Assembly: GCA_021399435.1 (NCBI GenBank)
Contig: JAJTUP010000018.1
Location: 682,001-746,000, forward strand
From: Diaporthe sp. PMI_573
Taxonomy: Eukaryota; Ascomycota; Sordariomycetes; Diaporthales; Diaporthaceae
Direction: 5' to 3'
DNA length: 64,000 nucleotides
The translations under genes were made by a program, and so were the position numbers. A model generated the notes under the pieces. It was not told the origin of the DNA. It was given only the letters and a program-made list of their open reading frames with translations, and did not search any database. Positions 34,588 through 45,644 of this stretch are shown here, in pieces (the first letter of the stretch is position 1; each line of letters opens with the position of its first letter).

Positions 34588-35601
34588 TTATCTTCCTCCC
34601 AGGTTCTGCATTACAACCCCAACGAAGACCACCAGCACCGCTGCATACCCCAGCGTCGCCGCAAAAACAGCCTCGAGCTTATCAAGAGCGAAAACCATAA
34701 CGGAACCGAAAGCGATGATACATCCTGTAGTGATGCCAAGTTGAAGGTAGATATCTTGTTTCAAGACAAGAGGCCACATTGGACCGATGAGGAATGCAGC
34801 ACCAACACCTGCACCTGCAGCGCGAGACCAAAATGCTCTCTTGAATGAATCGCCCCGAGTTCCACCGATAGGTCTCATCTCATAAGTACCGTCTTCCCAC
34901 GGTCCCGTTGCCGTCGCCATCTTCTTGAGCCAAGAGAAGTCAGCCACTGCCTTGAGCCTTTCAGTTTCTAGTAGTTTCTCTAATAACTCCCTCTCTTGCA
35001 ATCGCTCGCTTGATACTCGAAAGGGGTCATGGCGCGCCCCACTGAAGTGGCCCATGTATTCATGGTCGCGTACAGCTTGTACTGAGGAATGATATTAGTA
35101 TAGATTCATCCCACTGCCTTCATTGCTTTGAATTCGAGATCTCTCATCCGGCTTCCTTCGGATTGACGTACCATAGTCTCGAATTGTTGGTCCAAGCTTA
35201 GTGAGCACCCCTTGCTCGACACCATGGCCCTTGTCGAATCCCGCTGATAGTGCGAGCCACGTGAGACGGCCCTGTAGCAGGCGTAGATGCATTCGCTGGA
35301 GGTCGGCCAAGTTGACGCTAAATGCGTAGTTTTGGTCGTCTTCGAGAGCCTTCGGGCCACGTCGCCAGCGATAAAGCCAGCGAGGCTCGATCGAGCGGCG
35401 GTTAGTGACGAGGCTCACAAACCCGGGAATGGGTTGGTTGGACTTTGCATCGTATCCAGGGGCTTTTTTCACTCTTTCAGATGGTCTACACATGAATTCC
35501 TCCACGACCTTTGTCCATAATTCCTTGTCAAATGGTAGCGACTGTGCTGGTCCGGTGCAGGAGCATTGAGACATCATCACCTGCGTTCCTTGATCAGGCA
35601 T
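34588..35601 (-). CDS. DUF6594-like membrane protein
   Basis: Predicted 307-residue protein from two exons: 35601-35172 and 35081-34588. The 90-nt intron runs from GTACGT to CTCAG; using it gives TIRDYVQAVRDHEYM, whereas reading through meets a stop. The N-terminal part has NLADLQRMHLRLLQGRL, like the helical LQ...L region of DUF6594 proteins. The C-terminus has three hydrophobic segments ending YAAVLVVFVGVVMQNLGGR. That end is closely similar to the end of the DUF6594 gene at 18516-19607 (YAAVLVVFVSGDF). Two family members in 17 kb are typical of its expansion in fungi. Function unknown. Confidence 0.72.
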
Positions 35602-36101
35602 GGTCGATGGCGCACGATTTTAGGCTTCAACCAAGGCAAACGCAGTATATAGACCTGTCAAAAGTCCAAGCTACAATGGAACATTTTTTGAGGACTCGTT
35701 CAGACTGCAATTGGAAGAATGCAACGTTCCATCTCCCCTCGAAGCCCCCTCTCGGTGGTAATGCATCGGTCGCCCGTCTCAAACAGGCATTCAGCTAGCT
35801 ACATTGAGTGTATGCGAGGACTCGAAAAGCAGTTCATATGCAGGTGGCCGTACCGATGAGTTTTCTAGCCACTAGGAACGCGCTTCGAGCATGCTGAGCA
35901 ACCACGCGAGACAATCGCGAGAAACATGCATGCATGGATGCCTGATGCGAATGCATCAGTTCACACGGGTGCTCCGACGGGTGGCGCACACACAAACTTC
36001 CCCTTTTCAATCATCTCTCAGTGAGCCCGAAAGCACACTTGAGATTGGATCTTCAAATACTTGCCTATTTTCCACTGAATCGCCTGTGCTTCTCTGACAC
36101 T
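35602..36101. other. Divergent intergenic region
   Basis: A 500-bp gap between the minus-strand DUF6594-like gene and the plus-strand orphan gene at 36102. It probably contains both promoters. No other gene is seen. Confidence 0.5.
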
Positions 36102-36662
36102 ATGTCTTGGAACGAGGACTTAACTATTACGTTGACATTCTCGGAACACAATGAAAAAGATCACGATGGACCGAAACTTATCCTGGAATACTCGACTAGC
36201 ACAGAAGACACCGAAACAGCGGAAAAACAGGCCCGGAACTTAGCTGACCGGCACCTCAAGAACGTAGACCGAGCCGAAATAAAGGTCCACTCTACACACT
36301 ACGCTCGGCACAATCAAACTAGCATTGTTATCAAGGGTCTGACATTTGGTACACCCATGGTGGCTGTTGAAAATGGAAAATGGTTGGTATTGGTTCAGGA
36401 TGAAGAAGACTATCAGGTTTTGTCCAACATCCTCCGCCTTCCCCTAGATCCAACAGGCATTGAGAAAACGGAGAAGGATAAAGAAATTGAAATACGGATC
36501 CCTACCAAGATCGAGTCTGCTTACTGGGAGCGCACCGTCGGCACGTCGGACAGGATAAAGCTTACAAGGTCGAGCAACAACACGATTTCCAGTAGCGGTC
36601 TGGGCAGAATGTTGGTTCGGCTGGCTGGGAAGGAAAAGGCACTGAGGAAAGAGAAGCAGTGA
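36102..36662 (+). CDS. Hypothetical protein, 186 residues
   Basis: A single open frame starting MSWNEDLTITLTFSEHNEK. The protein is hydrophilic and rich in Glu, Lys and Thr, with alternating beta-like segments (SIVIKGLTFGTPMVAVENGK, WLVLVQDEEDYQVL). The C-terminus is basic (KEKALRKEKQ). No signal peptide, membrane segment or known domain is visible. It could be an intracellular beta-rich protein. Codon texture looks like that of real genes, but there is no independent evidence for expression. It lies at the right edge of the accessory island. Confidence 0.5.
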   Translation: MSWNEDLTITLTFSEHNEKDHDGPKLILEYSTSTEDTETAEKQARNLADRHLKNVDRAEIKVHSTHYARHNQTSIVIKGLTFGTPMVAVENGKWLVLVQDEEDYQVLSNILRLPLDPTGIEKTEKDKEIEIRIPTKIESAYWERTVGTSDRIKLTRSSNNTISSSGLGRMLVRLAGKEKALRKEKQ

Positions 36663-37228
36663 AATAGGAACAGACTAAGTAATTCGGGGAACAGAAGAAT
36701 CAGTAGTTCAGGCAAAATTTGTGTTCCTTCCAATGCTTGCTAAGGATCTAAGCTAGATTGACCATCCGGCCTAAGTATGCGACAAGAGAAAGATAAGTGA
36801 CTTCGTTGTTGAATACGTGTACATGTTCCTAAAGAGCTTTAGACAGTCCTTTCACAGTGGCAAATGCTTAAAGGTTTAGCGTTAGATATTATATAATACT
36901 GATGATAAAAAGAAAGGAAAACAAAAGAAGATACAAAATGCAAGACCCAAAGCTCAATATAAATATCTTTGTAAAATCTTATAACTTAATGATGTTATAA
37001 TGTACAAGTTCTCGCTAGCTTCTGTATACTTATAATAAAGTAAACTTCTTTAAAAGTATGGTGTAGTTAAATTATTCCCAGTATATTTATAAAATAAACT
37101 ATAGTGTGTTGAAAATCAAGCATTTTGGTGGGAAACAGGCGTGCGGGGAGAAGGTTATGCGCAGACCGGTTCACTTACTTACCCTTAAGTATTTAAATCA
37201 TCTACGTCTTAAATATGAGGTATAGAAA
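36663..37228. other. AT-rich convergent intergenic region
   Basis: A 566-bp stretch between the orphan gene and the Spt3 gene, strongly AT-rich from about 36860 to 37110. No gene seen. Confidence 0.55.
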
Positions 37229-38372
37229 TTAGAGTAAGGGAAGTGATGGCGAAGTTCTGGCACCATTTAAAAAAGCCCGGCTATTCTTTGGTTGTTTTTG
37301 TAAACGCTGGAATGCCGTGCGGACATGCCTCTCGTCAACAGCCTTCCTCGCTCCTTCGGGCTCAGCAAACAAGCCCCCTTTTGTCTTCTGGAATATTTCA
37401 GAGCCAGTCACGGCACCCTGCCCAGTACGGACCATATCTTGCTCTTGCACCCTCAGCGCTTCAGCCGTGAGATTCTGTACCATCTCACTGGTCAAGAAGC
37501 CTAGAATATCCATCACATCATCGTTGGGTTTGTTCTCCACAATGGCGCCCAGCCCACACCACTCTCTGAACCGCTTCGCCTTGCGATACGTCAGGGATGC
37601 GTGACGATACTCGGACCAGGTGGCATACTCGGCAACAGTCATGTCCCGGGTCCGCACGTCGTTCTTGCGCAATTTCTCAAGCGCGGCCTCGCTACTGGTG
37701 ATATCCAGAAGATCATCTGGACTGATATGCGCGACATGTTCGGAGAAAAATGATGATATGTCCCACGGAAAAGAGACAGTGGGGAGCTTGGCCCTGTTGG
37801 CCGATGCGTCATCCGCCGGACCGGCGACGGCACCATCATCCAAGTCAGCTTCGTCGACAAAGCCTTCTTTGTCATCCGAGTCTTTGACGGTTTTCCTGAT
37901 TGCTTTCCAGGTGAGGAAGGTGCGGATGCGTTCAACGCGCGCGTTGTCGTGTCGGACTTGGAATATGATGTCGTTATTGGACATGACGCGAGATCCTCGG
38001 CGGGCGGCGAGGTCATTTGCCGTCACAAGCTAATTGTGCGTTAGCACGTAACATCTTTTGAGTGAGGACCAGTGCGGGAGAGGTACTATGTGGACGACTT
38101 GGTCTCTAATGATATCCTCGATGAGCTTGATGGTAGGTGTGGAGACGTCTTGCGTTTCTCCTGCGATGTACATCATCTGAGGTATTTGGGGAGCGTTAGT
38201 GCATAGTGATCCAAGCTTGCTACTGGCGATATTGAGAAGGATGCTTGGAAGATTGAGAGATAAATATGGAAAAGCAAGGTAGCACACGATAGCGTTACTT
38301 TGTCGTTAGGGGGAAGAAGACAGCGGTATGCCGACTAACCTGCTGAATCTCCTGCTTGAATCTAGGCTCCAT
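37229..38372 (-). CDS. spt3: SAGA complex subunit Spt3
   Basis: Predicted 307-residue protein from three exons on the minus strand: 38372-38340 (MEPRFKQEIQQ), 38176-38087 and 38029-37229. All joins are phase 0. The two histone-fold parts of Spt3 are recognisable. The N-terminal part reads MMYIAGETQDVSTPTIKLIE, continuing with IIRDQVVHI, LVTANDLAARRGSR and IIFQVRHDNARVERIRTFL. The C-terminal part has SYRKAKRFREW-like sequence (here TYRKAKRFREWCGL) and DVMDILGFLTSEMVQNLTAEAL. Spt3 works in the SAGA co-activator, where it contacts TBP and guides it to TATA promoters. Length fits fungal orthologues. This gene marks the return to conserved content after the accessory island. Confidence 0.93.
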
Positions 38373-39023
38373 GTTCAAGTCCAAAGTCGGAGGCTTCGAG
38401 AACCGTCGTGCGGATGAATGGATCGGTGGTGAGGGCGTAGGCGAAGAAAAGAGGCTGTGACGACAGGAAGGTTCAACTTAGGAGACCGCCAGAGGGCTTC
38501 CGTACTGTGTACAGGGAAGGGACTACAGGCGTATAGGATGTTGCAATCTACAAGAAAGAAGAATTCTATGGTTGGTGTGGTGAGAAAATCCATTATCAGA
38601 CACTTGCTTTGTACAGGTGTGGAAACCCGTGTGAGTGCGAATTTGGCGTTTGACACTGTGCCTGTACTGAGCGCGAGAAAAGGGGTAGTAACGGGTGAGT
38701 TGGAGAGAGACAATGGGAATGAAAAAGTGCGGGGGGGTCGCCATACTTCGCACAATTTTGTCGGCAAAAGTCCGGAACATCCACCTGCACTACCCTTACC
38801 CATGGGGCTGGTTTTGTCATGGCCAGTCTTTGGATGCCACACGCACATGTTCATTAACACCGTTCACACCCCGGATAATCGTCCGACGGCTCTCCGAAAA
38901 GTCCGAGGAGTCATTTTAGAACCCTCCCGATCACGATATAAAATGAACCGCGATCGTAGGTTAGTATGTCTTTTCAAATAACAGCGAATTGGCTTATTTA
39001 CCGATGCTATCTAAATTACTATC
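38373..39023. other. Divergent promoter region
   Basis: 651 bp between the divergent Spt3 gene and the EasG-like gene. Overlapping open frames on both strands lack motifs and are not annotated. Confidence 0.5.
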
Positions 39024-40031
39024 ATGTTTTTCGAAAAGGCAGTATTACTCACCGGTGGCACTGGCAAGGTCGGCCGGAGACTGACTGCGCTGCTGGCAAA
39101 AACGTCGACGCCAACGTTCCAAGCATCCCGAAGTGGTGAGACTACGACCGAGCCTCACGCCTCAAACGTGAAGCCTGTCGCCTTTGACTGGAATGACGAG
39201 ACTACCTGGACCACTGCATTGGCAAAGTCTCAGCCTCATAGCGTTTATCTCGTGGCTCCTCCATTCCTTGACATGTTGCCCCCTATGAAAGCATTCATCA
39301 ATCTAGCTCGCTCGAAGGGTGTAAAGAGATTCATCCTGCTGAGTGGCAGCCCCCTTCATCCCGATATCAACGGGCTAGCTATTGGGCGCGTGCACGCCTA
39401 CCTCAAACAACTTGGAGATGCTGGCGAGGTTGAGTGGGCCTCATTGCGGCCGACATGGTTTTCGGGCGAGTATTTTCATGCGTCCAAGTAATTGACCCTC
39501 CTTTCTAATTGATAACAGAGAATTTCGCTGAGCAACCGTGGCACCTGAAATCGATCAGGGAGGAGAACGCGTTCTACTCGGCTACCGGACATGGCAAAAT
39601 ACCCTGGGTCTCCGCCGACGACATCGCATCGGTCGCAATGGTGACGCTCACGCAAGCCTCCGCGCCGAACGACGAGTATATGATTCTCGGGCCTGAGCTG
39701 CTATCATATGGTGAAGTACGACCCCAATGTCTGATCGAGCACATATATCATCGTTCTGACAGTCGCATTATAGGTCGCCGCCATCTTGACGGAGGTGATT
39801 GGTCGCAAGGTTGAGCACAAGGACATATCCGCCGAGGACTTGGACGAGAGACGCTCGCATTTTGATATGCCGCGTGATTACGCCAGGATGATGAGTTCCT
39901 TGGATACGAATATCAAGCATGGGGCTGAGAATCGGACCAACAATCTGATCGAGGAGGTGACTGGCAAGCCGCCCAGGAGATTTCGTGAAGTTGCGGAGCA
40001 GTTCAAGCACGTTTGGCTTGACAACAACTGA
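39024..40031 (+). CDS. EasG/NmrA-like NAD(P)-binding oxidoreductase
   Basis: Predicted 298-residue protein from exons 39024-39465, 39519-39715 and 39774-40031. The N-terminus has the dinucleotide-binding GGTGKVGRRL motif (residues about 10-19). Later come FILLSGSPLHP, SLRPTWF and the typical SATGHGKIPWVSADDIASVA segment. This layout matches atypical short-chain dehydrogenases of the EasG/festuclavine dehydrogenase and NmrA-like group. No ergot alkaloid cluster is present in the window, so the substrate is unknown. Intron 1 (39466-39518, 53 nt) begins GCGAGT; only this GC-AG border gives the expected WFSENF join, since the GT sites nearby break the frame. Either it is a true GC-AG intron or the donor has mutated. 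Confidence 0.8.
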
Positions 40032-41158
40032 GGGGGCCATCAGTTGGTTAATGCATAGACAATATTTCAATTCAATTTTGCCTGGCTCTTGGAAATGGAA
40101 AAGATGAAGTTTAGCTTATAGACCTAAATTGCATGTCGCATTGTATTAGACCATCATATTGGTGCTGAAAGCCCGGATTTGGAATCGCCTGTCCCAAAAC
40201 CAAGTCACAGACGACGTTGTCAATCTGTGATTGCATCCAAAGCCTTGCCGTGTTCGTCTTTGGTGTATTAAGCCGTGCAAATGTTTTCTCATGTAATTAA
40301 CGTAGTATTTCATCATTACGTTTCGCCGCTTCGGCGGTAAAAAGCAACAAAGATTCCATGGCGGTATCAATGTCTGGGCACGTCCATCGCTCCGAAGCCT
40401 GATTTCAAGCTCTGTTGGCCACCTTCCCAGCCTCCATTTCAAACGTTTCTGGATGTACAGAGTTAATAAGGAAAGAAAAGGAGCAAAATTGGCAAAGTCT
40501 TATTGTGGAGCGAAACAAGTCCTTCGAAATGGTTTTCCCCCCTCGTTAGTCTAGGTAGTAATGCTGTTTGGTGCCGGTTAGGGAGGGTGTGCAGTGTTTA
40601 GCAGAGCAGCAGAGGTGAGAGGACTGGTGTGATAAAGTGAAAAGTCTGGGGACAGGCCGCTTCTTAGCAAATTCGTAGCTCCACAAAACAAGCTCCGGCT
40701 CTAGTGCCAAGCACTTTTTGAGCTAATAAAGTTTGTTGATCCTAGGTAGTGGTATGCGGGTAAAGCGAACGCTGACTCAATGTAACAGGCGAAGGCTAGT
40801 CTGGTTGGTGTTAAAGCTCCATCGCACAGGACATCCGGCGAGCGTCTCGGATCGGAGACATCGTTACGGGACCCTACTTTGTGCGGAATACAATAGAAGG
40901 ATTGAATAGTTCATTCTCGACTGTCTGATTCATCAGCATCTCAATTTCAAATCCACCCCCTTTATCACAGCCTGACAAATACTTTAGAAAGTCAATAAAG
41001 CTTGCTGAGTCTGGCATATCCTTCGTTTTATAAGAATGGCGTACATGGCGTCAAGAAGAATTTACTGTTTCCCTTGTCACTCATCGTCTTGAAATCCTCG
41101 ACAGCAAGCTTCAATCCTTCTACCTGCCTCGTTATACATACACCTCACATAGATCACC
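40032..41158. other. Intergenic region, no gene seen
   Basis: 1.1 kb between the EasG-like gene and the short-chain dehydrogenase gene, both on the plus strand. Only short motif-free open frames. It should contain the dehydrogenase promoter. Confidence 0.5.
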
Positions 41159-42151
41159 ATGGCTTCTCGATACTCCAAAGTTCATGAGTCCCCAGCCGGA
41201 CCCGGCGACGCCCGCCCCGTCGCTTCCCAAATCGTCCAGGACGAGGGCCTCGAAGGAAAATGGCAAGACAAAGTCATCCTTATCACTGGCTGCTCCTCTG
41301 GCCTAGGGGCTGAAACAGCGCGTACCCTGTCAGTCACCGGGGCCACCCTTTACCTGACGGCCCGCGATCTCGAAAAGGCAAAGGCCGCCCTCGGTGACCT
41401 CGCAAAGAGCGAGCGCGTCCATCTGCTCCAGCTTGACCTGGGCTCACTGGCGAGCGTGCGGGCCTGCGCCGCCGAGTTCGCCTCGAAGAGCTCCAAGCTG
41501 AACATCCTGATCGCCAACGCCGGGGTGATGATGACCCCAGAGGGCAGGACCGCCGACGGTTTCGAAACCCAGTTTGGCACCAACCACCTGGCGCACTTCT
41601 TGCTGTTCCAACTCTTGAAGCCATCCCTGCTGGCCTCATCGACACCCTACTTCCATTCTCGTGTTATCTTCCTGTCCTCCCTTGCGCACCGTTCTTCGGA
41701 GGTCAACTTCGATAATCTAAACCTCGACGGCAGCTATGACCCCTGGGTTGCTTACGCCCAGAGCAAGACGGCCAACATCTGGACCGCGAACGAGATCGAA
41801 AGGCGGCACGGGTCCAATGGGCTACATGCCTGGAGTGTGCAGCCTGGTCCCACGGGTACTGGCTTGTATCAGCACGTTTCCGAGGCGGACGCTGCAGCAA
41901 GCCAATCGGACCCGACTCTTGCCAAGCTTTTCAAGACTGTCGGTCAAGGTGCTGCCACTACGGTCTGGGCTGCCACAGCGGGGGCCCTGGAAGGAAATGG
42001 TGGCAAATACCTAGAGGATTGCCAGATCTCCAAGCCCAATGATCCTGCCGCGGGGCCTTACGCGCCGGGATACAGCGTGTTTGCGTACGACGAGGAAAAG
42101 GAGGCCAGGCTTTGGGCCAAGTCTTTGGAATTGGTTGGGTTGAACAACTAG
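41159..42151 (+). CDS. Short-chain dehydrogenase/reductase
   Basis: A 330-residue protein in one exon. The classical SDR elements are present: cofactor motif TGCSSGLG (residues 43-50), ANAG (119-122), a serine in IFLSSLAH (about 173-174) and the YxxxK pair Y199/K203 (YAQSK). The sequence after the active site (HAWSVQPGPTGTGL) and the overall pattern resemble the retinol dehydrogenase / WW-domain oxidoreductase-like group common in fungi. About 30 residues precede the fold, longer than usual. It should reduce or oxidise a small carbonyl or alcohol with NAD(P)(H); the substrate cannot be told. It lies between two other small-molecule enzymes, but the gaps are long and no cluster is claimed. Confidence 0.9.
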   Translation: MASRYSKVHESPAGPGDARPVASQIVQDEGLEGKWQDKVILITGCSSGLGAETARTLSVTGATLYLTARDLEKAKAALGDLAKSERVHLLQLDLGSLASVRACAAEFASKSSKLNILIANAGVMMTPEGRTADGFETQFGTNHLAHFLLFQLLKPSLLASSTPYFHSRVIFLSSLAHRSSEVNFDNLNLDGSYDPWVAYAQSKTANIWTANEIERRHGSNGLHAWSVQPGPTGTGLYQHVSEADAAASQSDPTLAKLFKTVGQGAATTVWAATAGALEGNGGKYLEDCQISKPNDPAAGPYAPGYSVFAYDEEKEARLWAKSLELVGLNN

Positions 42152-42965
42152 GGCTTCATGTGACTTTCCCTACTATTTGCCTCAGACATAGTGAGATGAT
42201 GATCTTCAGGTTCAACCTGAGAGTCTAGCTGGTATTCTTTTGAAATATAACCATGCTCCTGATTTTCGTATACATGCTGTTTTTGCAGTGAAGGCTTGAG
42301 CCGGACTGGACCAGGAGAGCGAGCTAACTGCGCCGCAAAACGAAACGCTTGGAAATGAGAACCCCGTCTGATTTTTCCAGTTATGTATTACATGGCTGCG
42401 CTGCCGCATATCGCATGTAACGGCCGTTGGGCTGTAACGTCGACCTATGATCAAGACGTCCAGAACCGCTAACTTGGAGCGAGTGGTTTGTTCCATGTCT
42501 CAGTAGCTAATCTGTCTGCTTCCATTTGTGCGACGCTTTATATACTTTCCCCTTTGGAGGGCTCGGTGCCGGAGTCCTTTGATCATCATGTCATTATCTC
42601 CCATTTTCTGATACAAGGTGAACCATGACTTGACAGCGGAAGAGTGGAGGCTTCGGCAATAACGAGCACGCATGGGGAGTTTTGCTTAGCAATCATTAAA
42701 TAAAGTTGCCGAATAGGCGCCGGGATGGATGGTTAGAAATAACTAAATAGAGTTTCTTAAGTATATTCGTCATTGTACAGTAGTGAAGTGGATCAGTGAT
42801 CGACTAGTCGTCGTGAATATATATACCTTACCTGCCCCCAGTAACAAGAATTCTCTTCATCTCTGTGAGCAATCGACCAAAATAGTGTTGTGAATAACTG
42901 ATTACTCGTGTGATAGCCATTTGTCGACCTTCAATTCGCAGACGTTTGGATTCTCCGAAGACGAC
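42152..42965. other. Intergenic region with a TATA element
   Basis: 814 bp between two plus-strand enzyme genes. No gene recognised. A TATATATA element at 42818-42825 stands 148 bp before the next ATG and may be its core promoter. Confidence 0.45.
42818..42825 (+). promoter_or_regulatory. Possible TATA box of the epoxide-hydrolase-like gene
   Basis: A TATATATA match 148 bp upstream of the ATG at 42966. Position and composition suit a core promoter, but AT-rich matches are common. Confidence 0.35.
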
Positions 42966-44064
42966 ATGGGACTCACTACTTTTAGGGTATCCCGCGGGTT
43001 CACATACAGCTACACCCACATCAGGCCGGCTGATGGCGCCTCGAAGCCGTACGTTCTTTTTCTGCACGGTTTCCCAGCTCTTTCTTCCATTTGGGACCAA
43101 CAGATCGAGTACTTCGGAAATCTAGGCTACGGGGTTATAGCCCCAGACCTTCTTGGCTACGGAAGGTCTTCCTGCCCTACATCTGTCTCAAGCTATCGAT
43201 TCAAGTTCATGGCTCAAGACCTGGTTGAAATCCTGGATAACGAAGGCATTGAAGCCGTTCACGCTGTTGGGCACGATTGGGGCGCGGGGTTCCTGTCCCG
43301 ACTTGAATTCTTCTTTCCAGAAAGGATCATCAAGATGGCGCTTGTTGGCACGGCCTACCTTCCTCCAGGACAGACCTTTGACTTGGATACCATGAATGCT
43401 GCCACCGAAGAGAAATTTGGATATTCTGCCTACGGATATCTGAATTTCTTCACGCAGAACCCAAACGCGGCAGGCCTACTGGACAACCATGTAAGCACTC
43501 CTCTTTCCAGAGCGGCTCGACATGAAAACTTGTCAGATTGACAGCCTCCGTGCAGAAAACATCCATGGCGTCCTTGGTTTATGCCTCAGACCCCAGCATA
43601 TGGAAGGTACATTTTGGGCCTCTAGGTGCATTGGAGAGGTGGTTGCAAAATGATATGCATGCTGAGTTGGGATCCTGGGCGTCCGAGGAATACATGGCTG
43701 CCCTTGACGAAGCCCTAACCAGGAATGGTGGATACACGGGACCGCTCAATTGGTGTTTGAGTTTGTTGTCCGACTTGAACGATGCAGATGTGCCAGGTAA
43801 GATCAATATCTAGAGTCCCTCCACCGTGGAGCTTGTGGTACTAAAAACGTTGCAGAGGGCACTGTGCAGACATATACTCTCAAACGCCCAGTACTGCTAC
43901 TAGCGGCTGGGACCGACCCGATCGTGCCACCAGGGCAACAGATCGAAAGCACGCGACGCTATGCTTTCAATTTGACGGCCAAGCAGATTTCTTGTGGTCA
44001 CTGGGTTATGCTTGAAGCACCCAATGATGTGAACACACACCTGCGAGAGTTTATCGAAGAGTAG
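42966..44064 (+). CDS. Alpha/beta hydrolase, epoxide hydrolase-like
   Basis: Predicted 324-residue protein from exons 42966-43490, 43556-43796 and 43856-44064. It has the oxyanion motif HGFP (34-37), the nucleophile elbow GHDWG with D104, a likely acid D276 (AGTDPIVP) and the catalytic His304 (CGHWVMLEAP). This set, with Asp as nucleophile, fits the epoxide hydrolase and haloalkane dehalogenase group. The frame is open for 15 codons upstream of the chosen start but has no ATG there. The acceptor at 43555 is chosen because nearer acceptors (43536, 43544) put the conserved SLVYASDP segment out of frame. Curiously the bases just after 43536 would encode IDS, the usual family sequence at this place. 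Confidence 0.82.
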
Positions 44065-44783
44065 AACGGCTTTACTGCCTGTTTGTATTTTATTTCACTC
44101 TTCGTCCATGGATTAGTTATTCACAGTTTGTTCGATGCCATATGAACAAATATGTCACGCCTAGACCAATGCACTTATTACAAGCCACAGCGGGAATACT
44201 GTCATATTGCGCAAGTCAGTACGTGGTCTGAAGACATCATCATATGAGCCGTTGGGAAAAGGTTATTAAAAATACTATAGAGCTAGTTTGAAAAGATGAG
44301 GTTTATATTTTCGTATATCGCATAGAGTGGATATGCTTGGCGGCATATCGGAACCTTTGTCCTTTAAGCAACCCACTGAACCATGTGAACCCCGCTAAAG
44401 AGGAGTACCTGCTGTTACTCCCGGCTCCCGTGCCTACCCGCCCACTGCCGCCCTGGACTTCATTTGGATGAGGTAGTCACTCATTGTTAGTGACGTCGAC
44501 CTCACCAACTCTACCTATTTAAACGCGCCTTCCACATGCTTTTCAAACGCTGTCCATACAAAGCAATTGCCATCATCTCCTCTCACGCCATCTGTCGTTT
44601 TGCGAGTCTTGTTCGAGCCAACCAATCACGACCCACATCCTTGCGACAGTGGCTCTACTCTTCTCATCCCAGAAGCCGTTCTCGCGACGTCTCATCGCCG
44701 CCAGCCCCACTTTGAGACAGCATCAACATCAACAGCCACCACTTTCACCCAGGAGTAGCGCCAGAACACGCCCAACCACCAGC
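44065..44783. other. Intergenic region and leader of the methyltransferase gene
   Basis: 719 bp without a separate gene. From 44523 the frame of the next gene is open with no ATG; it encodes an Arg/Ser/Gln-rich stretch that looks like a mitochondrial presequence. Confidence 0.45.
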
Positions 44784-45644
44784 ATGGCGTGGCGCAGCTC
44801 CGGCAGGTCCAACGCGGAACTCGTCGAGAACCTGTTCCGCAACGGCATGATCAAGACCGACACGGTGAAGGAGGCATTCCTGAAGGTCCGTTGATGACCA
44901 CCACCAATCCCAATCCCCATATCACCCCACCTCAGCCCCTCCTCCCCTTCGGGCTACCCATCGCACTGACAACACCCACAGGTCGACCGCGCCCACTACG
45001 CCCCATCAGCCGCCTACACCGACTCGCCCCAGTCCATCGGCCACGGCGCTACAATCTCGGCCCCGCACATGCACGCCCAAGCCAGCGAGTACCTGCTGAG
45101 CATCATCCAGCCGCCCGCCGGCTCCGGCAGGCCCAGCAGCACGGCCCGGCCCACTCGCATCCTGGACATCGGCTCCGGCTCGGGGTACCTGACGCACCTG
45201 CTGGCGGAGCTCCTACCGGCCGACGCGCCTTCTACCGTCTCCGAGGGCTCCGGCAAGGCCCCCGCATCCGTGGTCGGCCTGGAGCACATCGAGGCGCTAA
45301 AGGACATGGGCGAGCGCAACATGTCCAAGAGCGAGGAGGGGCGGGCGCTCCTTGCTAGCGGGCGGGTGCGGTTCCGGCTTGGGGACGGGCGGAAGGGGTG
45401 GGTTGAGCCTGGGGAGGAGGACGCTGGGTGGGATGTTATCCATGTGGGCGCCAGTGCTGTCGAGCTGCATGATGAGCTTGTGCAGCAGCTACGGTCCCCC
45501 GGCAGGATGTTCATCCCTGTCGATGATGACGATGGCACTGGGGGGCAGCATATCTGGGCTGTTGACAAGGATGCCCAGGGGGTTGTCACGAAGAAGCGGT
45601 TGTTTGGGGTGCGGTATGTGCCGTTGACGGATGCGCCTAAGTGA
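44784..45644 (+). CDS. pcm1: Protein-L-isoaspartate O-methyltransferase
   Basis: Predicted 254-residue protein from exons 44784-44885 and 44982-45644. It begins MAWRSSGRSNAELVENLF, and has the ATISAPHMHA segment (about 58-66) and the SAM-binding motif LDIGSGSGYLT (95-105), all characteristic of PCMT. The enzyme methylates isoaspartyl residues in aged proteins using S-adenosylmethionine, mainly in the cytosol. It is slightly longer than the usual 230 residues, because of a Ser/Pro-rich insert after the SAM motif (ADAPSTVSEGSGKAP) and others. The first ATG in frame is used. Neighbouring genes are not functionally related. Confidence 0.92.

Noticed and set aside
37243..38033. Plus-strand frames opposite the spt3 gene
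   Set aside because: They are shadows of the well-supported minus-strand gene.
38457..38981. 174-codon plus-strand frame between spt3 and the EasG-like gene
   Set aside because: No motif, overlapping minus-strand frames of similar size, and a position in a divergent promoter.
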